Of a stretch of DNA of 9,330 nucleotides, positions 1-6,550 are shown piece by piece. Source of the stretch: Actinomycetes bacterium (GTDB taxonomy: Bacteria > Actinomycetota > Acidimicrobiia > Acidimicrobiales > Microtrichaceae); contig JAFAFN010000132.1 in assembly GCA_023423475.1 (NCBI GenBank), positions 1 through 9,330 on the forward strand. Reading direction: 5' to 3'. The position numbers and the translations under genes are program-made. How positions within the stretch are numbered: position 1 is the first letter of the stretch; each line of letters opens with the position of its first letter. The notes beneath the pieces are model-generated. The model was not told where the DNA came from and ran no database searches. It saw only the letters and a program-made list of their open reading frames with translations.

Positions 1-2
1 GC

Positions 3-854
3 GCAGGATGGATGTCCGACGTGCTCTACGGCATGGAGTACGCGTTCGACCAGGGTGCCGACGTCATCAACCTCTCCCTCGCCGGGGCCATCTCCGACCC
101 GCGTGCCGTCGGCATCATCACGGACTGGGTGAACGACATCCGCCAGGACACCTCGCGTGGCAAGCCGGCTCCGGTGATCGTCGCTGCGGCCGGCAACACC
201 GGGCCGAACTCCCCGACGATGTACCCGGCGGCCATCGCCAGCGTGCTCGCCGTCGCGTCCACCGACGCCGCCGACACCGTTGCCGCGAGCTCGACGCGCG
301 GCAACTGGGTCGACCTGGCCGCACCGGGGGTCAACATCTTCTCGACCTGTGGCAGCGGCTACTGCTCGATGTCGGGCACCTCGATGGCCTCGCCACTCGT
401 CGCCGCGGCGGCCGCGATCCTGCTGCAGCAGAACCCGAACCGGACCGACGTCCAGTCCGTGCTCGAGACACGGGCGGTCGACGTGGACGTGCTGGGCCGG
501 GACCGCTCGAGCGGTGCCGGCAGGCTCGACATCGCTGCGGCCTTCGACCCCGTCACGTCGCCGCCCCTCGTGCGCCGCCTCACCACCGTGACCGGCTCGG
601 TGAGCGACGTCCGATTCGAGCGCGGCAGCATCAACGTCATCGGCACCGTCAGGGACCCGGAGGGTGCCGTGACGGTCGTGACCGAGACCACCGGTCCCGG
701 CGGCAAGGTCCGACGGACGCGCAGCGTCAACCCCGGTGCGTTCAACATCTCGTGGGCCGCGACCTCTGGTGACTACCGGGTCTGCACCTCCGTGCTCGAC
801 AACCCGAACGGCACCTCGGTCTCGCTGGGCTGCCGGAACGTGGTGGTCAAGTGA
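3..854 (+). CDS. Subtilisin-like serine protease (S8 family), C-terminal part, cut by left window edge
   Basis: The frame is open to the left edge: residues AGW precede the first Met at 12, so that Met is internal and the gene begins outside the window. Numbering from that Met, there is a subtilase core strand (ADVINLSLAG), the oxyanion-hole Asn in AAAGNTG (N62), and the catalytic Ser in SGTSMASP (S124). The catalytic Asp and His of the triad must lie upstream, unseen. After the protease domain (to about residue 180) comes a beta-rich tail of about 85 residues, perhaps an Ig-like accessory domain. Cys pairs (C113/C118 and C258/C274) could form disulfides, in keeping with secretion, but the signal peptide is not visible. 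The family is confident; substrate and function (nutrient protein degradation or processing of cell-surface proteins) are unknown. A short GC-rich hairpin follows the stop, then a membrane GGDEF-like gene 55 bases downstream. Confidence 0.93.
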   Translation, partial: AGWMSDVLYGMEYAFDQGADVINLSLAGAISDPRAVGIITDWVNDIRQDTSRGKPAPVIVAAAGNTGPNSPTMYPAAIASVLAVASTDAADTVAASSTRGNWVDLAAPGVNIFSTCGSGYCSMSGTSMASPLVAAAAAILLQQNPNRTDVQSVLETRAVDVDVLGRDRSSGAGRLDIAAAFDPVTSPPLVRRLTTVTGSVSDVRFERGSINVIGTVRDPEGAVTVVTETTGPGGKVRRTRSVNPGAFNISWAATSGDYRVCTSVLDNPNGTSVSLGCRNVVVK

Positions 855-878
855 GCGTCGTCGCGGGAGAAAGGTTCA

Positions 879-892
879 CCCGGGCTCCCGGG
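879..892 (+). terminator. Short GC-rich hairpin after the protease gene
   Basis: Two CCCGGG blocks separated by CT can fold into a 5-bp all-GC stem with a 4-base loop, 25 bases after the protease stop codon. No T-run follows, so this is not a classical intrinsic terminator. It could be a weak or T-less terminator or chance in GC-rich DNA. Confidence 0.2.
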
Positions 893-909
893 CGACCGAT
901 GAGGGGAAC

Positions 910-1704
910 GTGTTGAACAGCAGGTCCATCGCAGTCGCACTGGGAGTCATCGGTGTGTGCCTCGGCATCGCCGCGGTCGCCGCATCGATCCCCGCGCTCG
1001 GGCTCGCCGCCGGTGTCGCCGCGCTGGCAGCCGGTGCGACCGCACTGCTCGGCACCAGCGGGCCGTCGGTCGACCAGCTCCAGGAAGCGGAGCGTCGGAT
1101 CGGTCAGCTCGAGGAGCGCCTGTCGGTGTCGAAGCTCGAGGTCGACTCGGCGACCGGCCGGGTCGACGAGCTCGAGCGTGAGCTCGCCGCGGCGAGCACG
1201 CCGGTCGTCGACATCGACGCCACCCAGGCCGACGGTGCCGCTGCACTCGTCGACCAGGACAGCCAACTCTTCTCCGAGGCGTACTTCCGGGTCGCGCTCG
1301 ACGCCCGGATCGCGTCGGCACGACGCCACCTCCGCCCCGTCGCGATCGCGTTGATCGACATCTTCGAAGGTGTCGCCGGACCGTCGTCGCTGCCCGCACC
1401 GCCGGGACGGGCCGCCGAGTCGATCCGCCAGACCGTCCGTGACGCGGACACCGCCTGTCGCCTCGCCGACGGCACGTTCGCCATCATCCTCGAGGACACC
1501 CCCGAGAACGGCGCCGTGTGGACCGTCGAGCGGGTGCGCCGCAACCTGGTCAGCCGCTTCGGCAGCCACACCATGTGGGCCGGCGTCGCCTGCTACCCGG
1601 CGCACGCGTTCTCTGCCGACGAGCTGCTCGAACAGGCCCAGCTCGCACTCACCTCGGCGCGGGAGTGGAAGCAGGACCGCATCGAGGTCGCGATCGCCGA
1701 GTGA
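910..1704 (+). CDS. Membrane-anchored coiled-coil protein with degenerate GGDEF domain
   Basis: The preferred start is GTG at 910, with TTG at 913 as an alternative; both sit behind GAGGGG at 901-906, with 3 or 6 bases of spacing. This gives 264 residues. Residues about 5-48 are almost wholly hydrophobic and read as two closely spaced membrane helices. Residues about 54-95 are charged and heptad-like (QLEERL, ELEREL), a likely coiled coil. Residues about 118-264 follow the GGDEF fold: an LFSEAYF..AL opening, a hydrophobic strand ending in ID (D150), a CRLADGTFAIIL strand-turn-strand, and a closing GVACYP...ADELLEQAQLAL..A helix. At the signature turn the sequence is ADGTF (186-190) instead of GG(D/E)EF, so diguanylate cyclase activity is unlikely. 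It may bind nucleotide or act as a dimerising or signalling module; function unknown. It is tail-to-tail with the CoA-transferase gene, 3 bases apart. Confidence 0.8.
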   Translation: MLNSRSIAVALGVIGVCLGIAAVAASIPALGLAAGVAALAAGATALLGTSGPSVDQLQEAERRIGQLEERLSVSKLEVDSATGRVDELERELAAASTPVVDIDATQADGAAALVDQDSQLFSEAYFRVALDARIASARRHLRPVAIALIDIFEGVAGPSSLPAPPGRAAESIRQTVRDADTACRLADGTFAIILEDTPENGAVWTVERVRRNLVSRFGSHTMWAGVACYPAHAFSADELLEQAQLALTSAREWKQDRIEVAIAE

Positions 1705-1718
1705 CCCTCAGGGGTCGC
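1701..1718. terminator. Hairpin spanning the two convergent stop codons
   Basis: GACCC at 1703-1707 pairs with GGGTC at 1712-1716 around a TCAG loop. A T-G wobble and a G-C pair extend the stem to 7 bp. The stem contains the TGA of the GGDEF-like gene (1702-1704), and its other side follows the TGA of the CoA-transferase gene on the other strand (1708-1710). It could act in both directions, but there is no T-run on either side. TGA facing TCA gives three matching bases for free, so the excess symmetry is modest. Confidence 0.3.
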
Positions 1719-2898
1719 GCAGCTCCGAACGGATCGCTGCACCGTCGGCGTCCTCTGCCCTCCCGGCCCAGCGCACCGATCCGGGCGTGGCCGACAGCCG
1801 GGCGACGACATCGGGCATGGGCACACCGTCGACCGTCGTGATCGAGGCACGAGCGGCGTAGTGCGGGTCGGCGAAGATGTCCGCCATGTCGTAGACCGGC
1901 GCGGCCGCGGCGTGCACCCGGTCGAACTCGGCGAGGACCTCGTCACGCGAGCGCTGGCCGATCCACTCGGCGAGATGGTCGTCAATCTCGGAACGATGCG
2001 CGACACGACCCTCGAAGCCGACGAAGCGCTGATCGCCACCGAGGCCCACCAGGTCGAGCACCCGCTGCGCCACCGACTCCGCGCTCGAGGAGATGGCCAC
2101 CCACGCACCGTCGGCACACCGATAGGTGTTGCGCGGCACCGTGTAGGGGATCCCCGCGCCGAGCCGCTCCTGGGTCATCCCCGTCAGGCCGTAGAGCGGC
2201 ACCAGCGGGCCCATCATCTGGAGCATCGACTCCATCAGGTTGACGTCGACGACCTGGCCTCGACCCGAGTGCACCGCGACCATCGTGGCGAACGCGGCCA
2301 CCAGCCCCGTCACCTCGTCGGTGAGCGCGATCGGCGGCAGCAGCGGCGCGCCGTCCGGCTCGCCGTTGATGGCGGCGAAGCCGGAGAGCGCCTCGGCCTG
2401 GGTCGCGAAGGCCGGACGATCCCGGTACGGGCCGTCCTGGCCGAAGCCCGTCACCCTGGTGATCACGAGACCTGGGTTCCGTTCGAGCAGCAGGTCCGGT
2501 GACAGCCCGAGCCGTTCGAGCACCCCGGGACGGAAGTTCTCGACCAGCACGTCCGCGGAGTCGCACAGCTCGAGCATGACCTCGAGGTCGGCCGGGTCCT
2601 TCAGGTCGAGCGAGATGGTGCGCTTGCCGCGCCCCATGATCTTCCACCACAACGAATCGTCGTCGTCCGGGCCACGCCATCCCAGATCACGAGCCGTGTC
2701 ACCGCCGGGTCGCTCGACCTTGATGACGTCGGCGCCGAAGTCCGCCAGGTACCGGGCGCAACCGGGACCCGCGATCACCGTCGCGCAGTCGATCACCCGC
2801 AGGTCGGACAACGGGCCGTCGCTCACGGCGCGAACCCCACCATCGCTCACGGCGCGAGCCCCACCCTCGCTCACGGCGCGAGCCCCACCCTCGCTCAC
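1708..2898 (-). CDS. Family III CoA-transferase (CaiB/BaiF type)
   Basis: Predicted to move CoA between a CoA thioester and a free carboxylic acid in the cytoplasm. Family signatures are clear: PLSDLRVID with AGP and ADFGADVIKVERPGGDTAR at the N-terminus, KRTISLDLKDP, VENFRPGVLERLGLS, TGFGQDGPYRDRPAF, SGFAAINGEPDG, then GRGQVVDVNLMESML. The racemase His-Asp pair of AMACR is not seen after PAF, favouring a transferase. The usual catalytic Asp appears replaced by Glu in LMES. Substrate is unknown. Start choice is open: four in-frame GTG codons lie at 2898, 2874, 2850 and 2826, 24 bases apart in a tandem repeat. The first overlaps the phosphoesterase stop as GTGA (coupled translation, 396 residues). 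The last matches where homologues begin (372 residues) and has GGTGGGG upstream. The 24-residue difference is the repeat peptide VSEGGARA and variants. The outermost coupled start is used here. Confidence 0.9.
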   Translation of the reverse strand: MSEGGARAVSEGGARAVSDGGVRAVSDGPLSDLRVIDCATVIAGPGCARYLADFGADVIKVERPGGDTARDLGWRGPDDDDSLWWKIMGRGKRTISLDLKDPADLEVMLELCDSADVLVENFRPGVLERLGLSPDLLLERNPGLVITRVTGFGQDGPYRDRPAFATQAEALSGFAAINGEPDGAPLLPPIALTDEVTGLVAAFATMVAVHSGRGQVVDVNLMESMLQMMGPLVPLYGLTGMTQERLGAGIPYTVPRNTYRCADGAWVAISSSAESVAQRVLDLVGLGGDQRFVGFEGRVAHRSEIDDHLAEWIGQRSRDEVLAEFDRVHAAAAPVYDMADIFADPHYAARASITTVDGVPMPDVVARLSATPGSVRWAGRAEDADGAAIRSELRDP

Positions 2899-2906
2899 GG
2901 CGCGAG
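2816..2906 (-). repeat. 24-bp tandem repeat (about 3.8 copies) across a stop/start junction
   Basis: Read on the - strand, each unit starts GTGAGCGA, continues with GGTGGGG and ends CTCGCGCC. The full units are 2875-2898 and 2851-2874 (identical) and 2827-2850 (two changes). A partial copy runs into the CoA-transferase body at 2816-2826, and an 8-base partial copy (2899-2906) forms the last codons of the phosphoesterase. Every unit carries a GTGA stop/start overlap. The length of 24 keeps both reading frames, so each copy offers an in-frame GTG to the transferase and a TGA to the phosphoesterase frame. Each unit also puts a G-rich, Shine-Dalgarno-like stretch 8 bases before the next GTG. Confidence 0.9.
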
Positions 2907-3938
2907 CCGCGCCGGCACGGCGATCTCGAAGCACCGCTCAGCCAGCCGACCACGCGAGTACTCCGGATAGGTCCCGCCGAACATGCCCCTGGTGCGCTCG
3001 GTCCACGCCAGCGCATCGGGGCGTGAGATGCGGCGGTGCACCTGCAGGATGTTGCCCTCGAAGACCCGGTACTCGGCCCAGCTGCCGGGGAAGTCCTTCA
3101 CGCTCGCGACTTCGACGAAGGGCACCTCGCCCGCGTCGGGCAGCCGCACGACGCGGTTCCGATGGGTGTGCCCGGCGAAGTACCCGACGAGTGCGTCACG
3201 TCGACCCATGACGCGGGCGAGTGCCTCGGTGTCACCGGGGACGATCCCGAAGGTGTGGTCGTGACGCGGTTCCTCGGCCGGGTTCCACACCGGATGGTGG
3301 CCGAACACGAGCACCGGGCGATCCGCCCTCGCACCGAGCTCGTCGAGCCAGTCGAGCTGGTCGGCATCGAGATGGCCGTTGATCTCTCCGTCCGCACTCG
3401 TGTCGAGCACGGCGAGGGTGACCCCGGGCAACTGGCGTTCCTGCACGGGCCACGCCGCGACCGGCAGCCGGTGGTAGCTCTCGTGGTTGCCGCGCACGTG
3501 CACGAGCCGATCACCGAACGCGCCGCGGTAGACCTCGAGGAAGCGCTCGTACTCCTCGATCGTGCCGGCCGACGTGAGGTCGCCCTTCGCCACCACCGCC
3601 CCGGGATCGAGCGCCGAGATCTCCTCGATGGCGGCGCCGTTCATCGTCTCGGGGTACGGCGGCTCCCCCGGGAAGGCCGAGAACGTGGCCCACTCGTCCA
3701 CCCCGTCGACGTGGCCCGCCACGGTCTCGCCGAAGTGCACGTCGTTCACCGTCGCGACGGTGCTCAGCAGCTCGCCCCGGCGCGGCAGCGTGCGCACCAC
3801 CCGGTCACCGAGGTCGACATCGGTGTCGGGTGGGAGGCCGTCCCACACCTGCCGGTCCGCTCCCCGGAACACCACGATCTCATCGTCCGCGACCGACATG
3901 ACCTCAGGGCGGGGCGAGTTGTCACCGGTGGCGTTCAC
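2895..3938 (-). CDS. Calcineurin-like metallophosphoesterase
   Basis: A 347-residue protein with the full set of two-metal phosphoesterase motifs in order: D-x-H as NDVHFG (D66, H68), GD at 119-120 (KGDLTS), GNHE at 150-153, FGHHP with H214, and GHTHRN with H257 and H259. All metal ligands are present, so it should be catalytically competent on a phosphoester or phosphodiester. The arrangement resembles the GNHD/GHTH phosphodiesterase group, but the substrate cannot be read from sequence. No signal peptide or membrane helix is evident, suggesting a cytoplasmic enzyme. The start is GTG at 3938; ATG at 3899 (residue 14) is an alternative. Neither has a well-spaced Shine-Dalgarno, but TAACCT lies 6 bases upstream of the GTG, so the mRNA may be leaderless. 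The stop overlaps the first GTG of the CoA-transferase as GTGA, implying co-translation. Confidence 0.9.
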   Translation of the reverse strand: MNATGDNSPRPEVMSVADDEIVVFRGADRQVWDGLPPDTDVDLGDRVVRTLPRRGELLSTVATVNDVHFGETVAGHVDGVDEWATFSAFPGEPPYPETMNGAAIEEISALDPGAVVAKGDLTSAGTIEEYERFLEVYRGAFGDRLVHVRGNHESYHRLPVAAWPVQERQLPGVTLAVLDTSADGEINGHLDADQLDWLDELGARADRPVLVFGHHPVWNPAEEPRHDHTFGIVPGDTEALARVMGRRDALVGYFAGHTHRNRVVRLPDAGEVPFVEVASVKDFPGSWAEYRVFEGNILQVHRRISRPDALAWTERTRGMFGGTYPEYSRGRLAERCFEIAVPARLAP

Positions 3939-3944
3939 GGGCCG

Positions 3945-3950
3945 AGGTTA
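3945..3950 (-). promoter_or_regulatory. Putative -10 element of the phosphoesterase gene
   Basis: On the - strand this reads TAACCT (fits TAnnnT), ending six bases before the GTG start, a spacing typical of leaderless actinobacterial transcripts. No -35 match is seen at 16-18 bases upstream; a palindrome occupies that place. Confidence 0.3.
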
Positions 3951-3967
3951 GAGCCGACCGGGTCGCA

Positions 3968-3984
3968 GCGATGCGTCGCATCGC
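3968..3984. promoter_or_regulatory. Perfect 17-base palindrome, candidate operator
   Basis: GCGATGCG and its exact complement CGCATCGC flank a single T. It lies in the 83-base gap between the epsilon subunit stop and the phosphoesterase start, where the -35 region of the putative promoter would fall. An 8+1+8 dyad is typical of a dimeric repressor site. No T-run follows, so it is less likely to be a terminator for the carboxylase genes, though a hairpin role is not excluded. Confidence 0.4.
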
Positions 3985-4021
3985 CTGCGCCGCGGACGGC
4001 GACGGTGACCGCTGGGAGATG

Positions 4022-4222
4022 TCAGGGCCGAGCGCGACGCGCGGGGACCGGGCGGGTCCACCAGCGACCGGAGAAGCGCCAGCGCGGGACCGCCGGACGG
4101 GCCTCCTCGACCGCTGCGCCACGGGGCAGCCCGACCTCGATGGCCGCGATGATCGCCGCGGCCTCCTCGTCGGACGGCGTGGGGTGGATCGATGCGACCG
4201 AGGTCGCGGTCGGCTCCACCAT
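4022..4222 (-). CDS. accE: Acyl-CoA carboxylase epsilon subunit (small)
   Basis: A 66-residue protein whose ATG overlaps the stop of the beta-subunit gene by one base (TGATG), so the two are very probably translated together. The segment HPTPSDEEAAAIIAAIE (13-29) matches the conserved NPT-x-EE-AA-hydrophobic helix of actinobacterial epsilon subunits. A proline- and arginine-rich tail with Trp residues (RWRFSGRWW, 47-55) resembles the family's C-terminal W-rich end. In this family the epsilon subunit binds the beta hexamer and boosts or stabilises the alpha-beta holoenzyme; it has no catalytic site. Identification rests on both position and sequence pattern. The gene is easily missed because its frame also stays open far upstream through the beta gene. 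The biotin carboxylase/carrier (alpha) subunit is not in the window. Confidence 0.8.
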   Translation of the reverse strand: MVEPTATSVASIHPTPSDEEAAAIIAAIEVGLPRGAAVEEARPAVPRWRFSGRWWTRPVPARRARP

Positions 4223-5772
4223 CAGAGCGGCATGTTCCCGTGCTTGCGGTGCGGCAGCTCCTCGCGCTTCGAGCGGAGGACCTCGAGACCGGCGATCAGC
4301 TTGATGCGGGTCTCGGCAGGATCGATGACGTCGTCCACGTAGCCGCGGTCGGTCGCCTCCCACGGGTTGAGGTAGGTCTCCTCGTACTCCTCGATCAGCT
4401 CGGCGCGCTTGGCGACCGGGTCGTCGGACTCGGCCATGGTGCGGCGGTGCACGATCTCGACGGCGCCGCTGGCGCCCATCACCGCGAGCTCGGCGGACGG
4501 CCACGCGAAGCAGAGGTCGGAGCCGATGGACTTCGAGTCCATCACCACGTACGCACCGCCGTAGGCCTTGCGCGTGATGACCGAGATGCGGGGCACGGTC
4601 GCCTCGCAATAGGCGTAGAGCAGCTTCGCGCCGTGGCGGATGATGCCGTTGTGCTCCTGGTCGACACCGGGGAGGAAGCCGGGCACGTCGACGAAGGTCA
4701 CCAGCGGGATGTTGAACGCGTCGCAGGTCCGCACGAAGCGGGCGGCCTTCGACGAGGACTCGATGTCGAGCACACCGGCGTACATGGCGGGCTGGTTGCC
4801 GACGACGCCGACGGTGTGGCCACCGAGGCGGGCGAAGCCGCAGATGATCGAGCCGGCCCACGTGGCGCCGTACTCGAAGAAGTCGCCGTCGTCGGCGACC
4901 GCACGGACGACGTCACGCATGTCGTAGGGCTGGTTCGCCGAGTCGGGGAGGATGTCGTAGAGCTCCTCGCAGCGACGGTCCTCGGGGTCGTCGGACGGCT
5001 CGAACGGTGCCTCGTCGAGGTTGTTCGACGGCAGGAAGCCCATCAGGTAGCGCACGTCGTCGAGCGCTGCCTTGTCGTCGGCCGAGATGAACTGCGCGAC
5101 ACCAGAGGTGCCGGTGTGCACACGTGCACCGCCGAGGTCCTGCTGCGAGACGTCCTCGCCGGTGACCTGCTTCACGACGTCGGGACCCGTGATGAACATG
5201 TACGAGGTCTCGTCGACCATGAACACGAAGTCGGTCATCACCGGGCTGTAGACGGCGCCACCGGCGCACGGGCCCATGATCACCGAGATCTGCGGCGTGA
5301 CACCCGAGGCCTTGACGTTGCGGTAGAAGATGCCGCCGTAGCTGGCGAGCGAGACGACGCCCTCCTGGATGCGGGCACCGGCACCGTCGTTGAGACCGAT
5401 GACGGGCGCACCGACCTTCATCGCCAGGTCCATGAGCTTCATGATCTTCTCGGCGAACACCCCGCCGAGCGCTCCGCCGTAGACGGTGAAGTCCTGGCTG
5501 AAGACGAAGACCTTGCGGCCGTCGATCGTGCCCCAGCCGGTGATGACGCCGTCGCCGTAGGGACGGTCCGGCAGCGCATCGCCGGCACGGTGCCGCGCCA
5601 GCATGTCGAGCTCGTGGAACGAGCCGTCGTCGAGCAGGTACTCGACCCGCTCGCGGGCGAGCATCTTTCCTCGTTCGTGCTGGCGGGCGATCGAACGCTC
5701 CGAGCCCGGCTGAAGTGCAAGTTCGCGGCGCTCGAGGAGGTCCTCGACCCGTTCCCGAATGGGGTGTTCCAT
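4222..5772 (-). CDS. accD: Acyl-CoA (propionyl/acetyl-CoA) carboxylase beta subunit, carboxyltransferase
   Basis: A 516-residue carboxyltransferase, the usual length for actinobacterial AccD/PccB proteins. It transfers carboxyl from carboxybiotin to an acyl-CoA, giving malonyl- or methylmalonyl-CoA for lipid synthesis or propionate metabolism. The N-terminal half has HxRGKMLARERVEYLLD, FSQDFTVYGG, NDGAGARIQEGV, an oxyanion-type GPCAGGAVYSP (167-177) and TGPDVVKQVTGE. The C-terminal half has VDVPGFLPGVDQEHNGIIRHGAKLLYAY, TRKAYGGAYVVMDSKS and WPSAELAVMGASGAVEI. The position where propionyl-CoA carboxylases have Asp (GGAYD) is Val here (V409), hinting at a broader or different acyl preference. 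The start is ATG at 5772, matching where homologues begin; the frame stays open further upstream only as the shadow of the opposite gene. There is no Shine-Dalgarno; TACCTT ends 9 bases before the ATG, suggesting a leaderless message. The epsilon subunit follows with a TGATG overlap. Confidence 0.96.
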   Translation of the reverse strand: MEHPIRERVEDLLERRELALQPGSERSIARQHERGKMLARERVEYLLDDGSFHELDMLARHRAGDALPDRPYGDGVITGWGTIDGRKVFVFSQDFTVYGGALGGVFAEKIMKLMDLAMKVGAPVIGLNDGAGARIQEGVVSLASYGGIFYRNVKASGVTPQISVIMGPCAGGAVYSPVMTDFVFMVDETSYMFITGPDVVKQVTGEDVSQQDLGGARVHTGTSGVAQFISADDKAALDDVRYLMGFLPSNNLDEAPFEPSDDPEDRRCEELYDILPDSANQPYDMRDVVRAVADDGDFFEYGATWAGSIICGFARLGGHTVGVVGNQPAMYAGVLDIESSSKAARFVRTCDAFNIPLVTFVDVPGFLPGVDQEHNGIIRHGAKLLYAYCEATVPRISVITRKAYGGAYVVMDSKSIGSDLCFAWPSAELAVMGASGAVEIVHRRTMAESDDPVAKRAELIEEYEETYLNPWEATDRGYVDDVIDPAETRIKLIAGLEVLRSKREELPHRKHGNMPL

Positions 5773-5780
5773 GGGAGGGA

Positions 5781-5810
5781 AAGGTACCTGTGAGCCCCGT
5801 TCGCGCCCAA
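5781..5810 (-). promoter_or_regulatory. Putative promoter of the carboxylase beta/epsilon genes
   Basis: On the - strand, TTGGGC (5805-5810) and TACCTT (5781-5786) are separated by 18 bases and resemble -35 and -10 boxes. The -10 ends 8 bases before the accD ATG, so transcription would start at or next to the start codon. The stretch between the two is pyrimidine-rich (TCCCTCCC) and has no ribosome binding site, which agrees with leaderless translation. Confidence 0.4.
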
Positions 5811-5850
5811 AAGGCCTCGACCTCGACCCGGAGCGGCCGACGGGATCACG

Positions 5851-6540
5851 GTGACGACCTCGACGACCGAGGCTCCCGGATCGGAGCGCCCCAACACACT
5901 CGCGATCACCGCTGCCGTGCTCGGCGGCCTCGGCGCGGTGTGCGCGCTGAGCGTCGTGTGGTTCTTCGTCGCCGTCCCGCTCGGCATCGCGGCGATCGCC
6001 TGCGCCCTCGTCGACCGCCGACACCGTCGCAACGCGGACGAGCCGACCTCGGGGATCTCGACCGTCGGGCTCGTGCTCGGCGTGGCAGTGTTGCCCATGG
6101 CCCTCGGCGCGTTCCTCGTGATCCCACGTGTGGAGCACGTCGCCGAACGCGCCGCACGAGCGCTGCAGGGCGGCGTGCAGGCCGACCTCCACAGCCTGGA
6201 GCGGACGACCAACCACAACGTCGACTCCCTCGACAGCACACTGACCGAGCTCGTCAACGAGACCGACCGGACACTGAGCCGCGACGCCCAGGAGCTCGAA
6301 CGGTCGACGTCCGAGGACCTCGCCTCGCTCGAGCAGCAGCTCAACAGCTCGCTCGAGGAGTTCGACCGCACGACGACGAAGGAGCTCGAGGAGCTCGAGA
6401 CGTCGCTGCGACGCGACGTCGAGCTCGAGGACAACCGCGCCGCCTCGGTCCAGACCGACCTGCGAGCGGACGTCGACGCGCTGATCGCCGAGATCAACGA
6501 GCTCCGACAGCTCTACGAAGCGCAGCGCAGCGAGAAGTGA
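5851..6540 (+). CDS. DUF4190-like membrane protein with long C-terminal coiled coil
   Basis: A 229-residue protein from GTG at 5851 (weak GGGA about 7 bases upstream). Residues 17-53 form a long hydrophobic stretch with an aromatic break (VVWFFVAVPLGIAAIACAL), probably two helices. A third hydrophobic segment follows at 69-92 (ISTVGLVLGVAVL). The order hydrophobic-PLGIAAIA-basic loop-GLVLG matches DUF4190-type small membrane proteins. Residues about 95-229 are highly charged and Glu/Asp/Leu/Arg rich with heptad-like spacing (LEELETSL, LEQQLNSSLEEF), a long predicted coiled coil, probably cytoplasmic or periplasmic depending on topology. No catalytic motif is visible; a scaffold or tethering role is an inference. 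It is divergent from accD with a 78-base intergenic region and lies 10 bases upstream of the LOG-family gene, so the two probably share a transcript. Confidence 0.8.
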   Translation: MTTSTTEAPGSERPNTLAITAAVLGGLGAVCALSVVWFFVAVPLGIAAIACALVDRRHRRNADEPTSGISTVGLVLGVAVLPMALGAFLVIPRVEHVAERAARALQGGVQADLHSLERTTNHNVDSLDSTLTELVNETDRTLSRDAQELERSTSEDLASLEQQLNSSLEEFDRTTTKELEELETSLRRDVELEDNRAASVQTDLRADVDALIAEINELRQLYEAQRSEK

Positions 6541-6550
6541 CCGCCCGCGG

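Noticed and set aside
2899..2934. Earlier start of the CoA-transferase frame at 2934
   Set aside because: It would overlap the phosphoesterase by 40 bases and has no ribosome site; GTG at 2898 gives the normal GTGA overlap.
4192..5793. Long + strand open frame opposite the carboxylase gene
   Set aside because: Its His/Asp/Val/Arg-rich translation is the typical antisense shadow of a GC-rich coding gene; the - strand frame is an unmistakable carboxyltransferase.
6361..6430. Repeated GAGCTCGAG-like motifs
   Set aside because: They encode Glu-Leu-Glu heptads of the coiled coil with preferred codons; not an independent DNA repeat.
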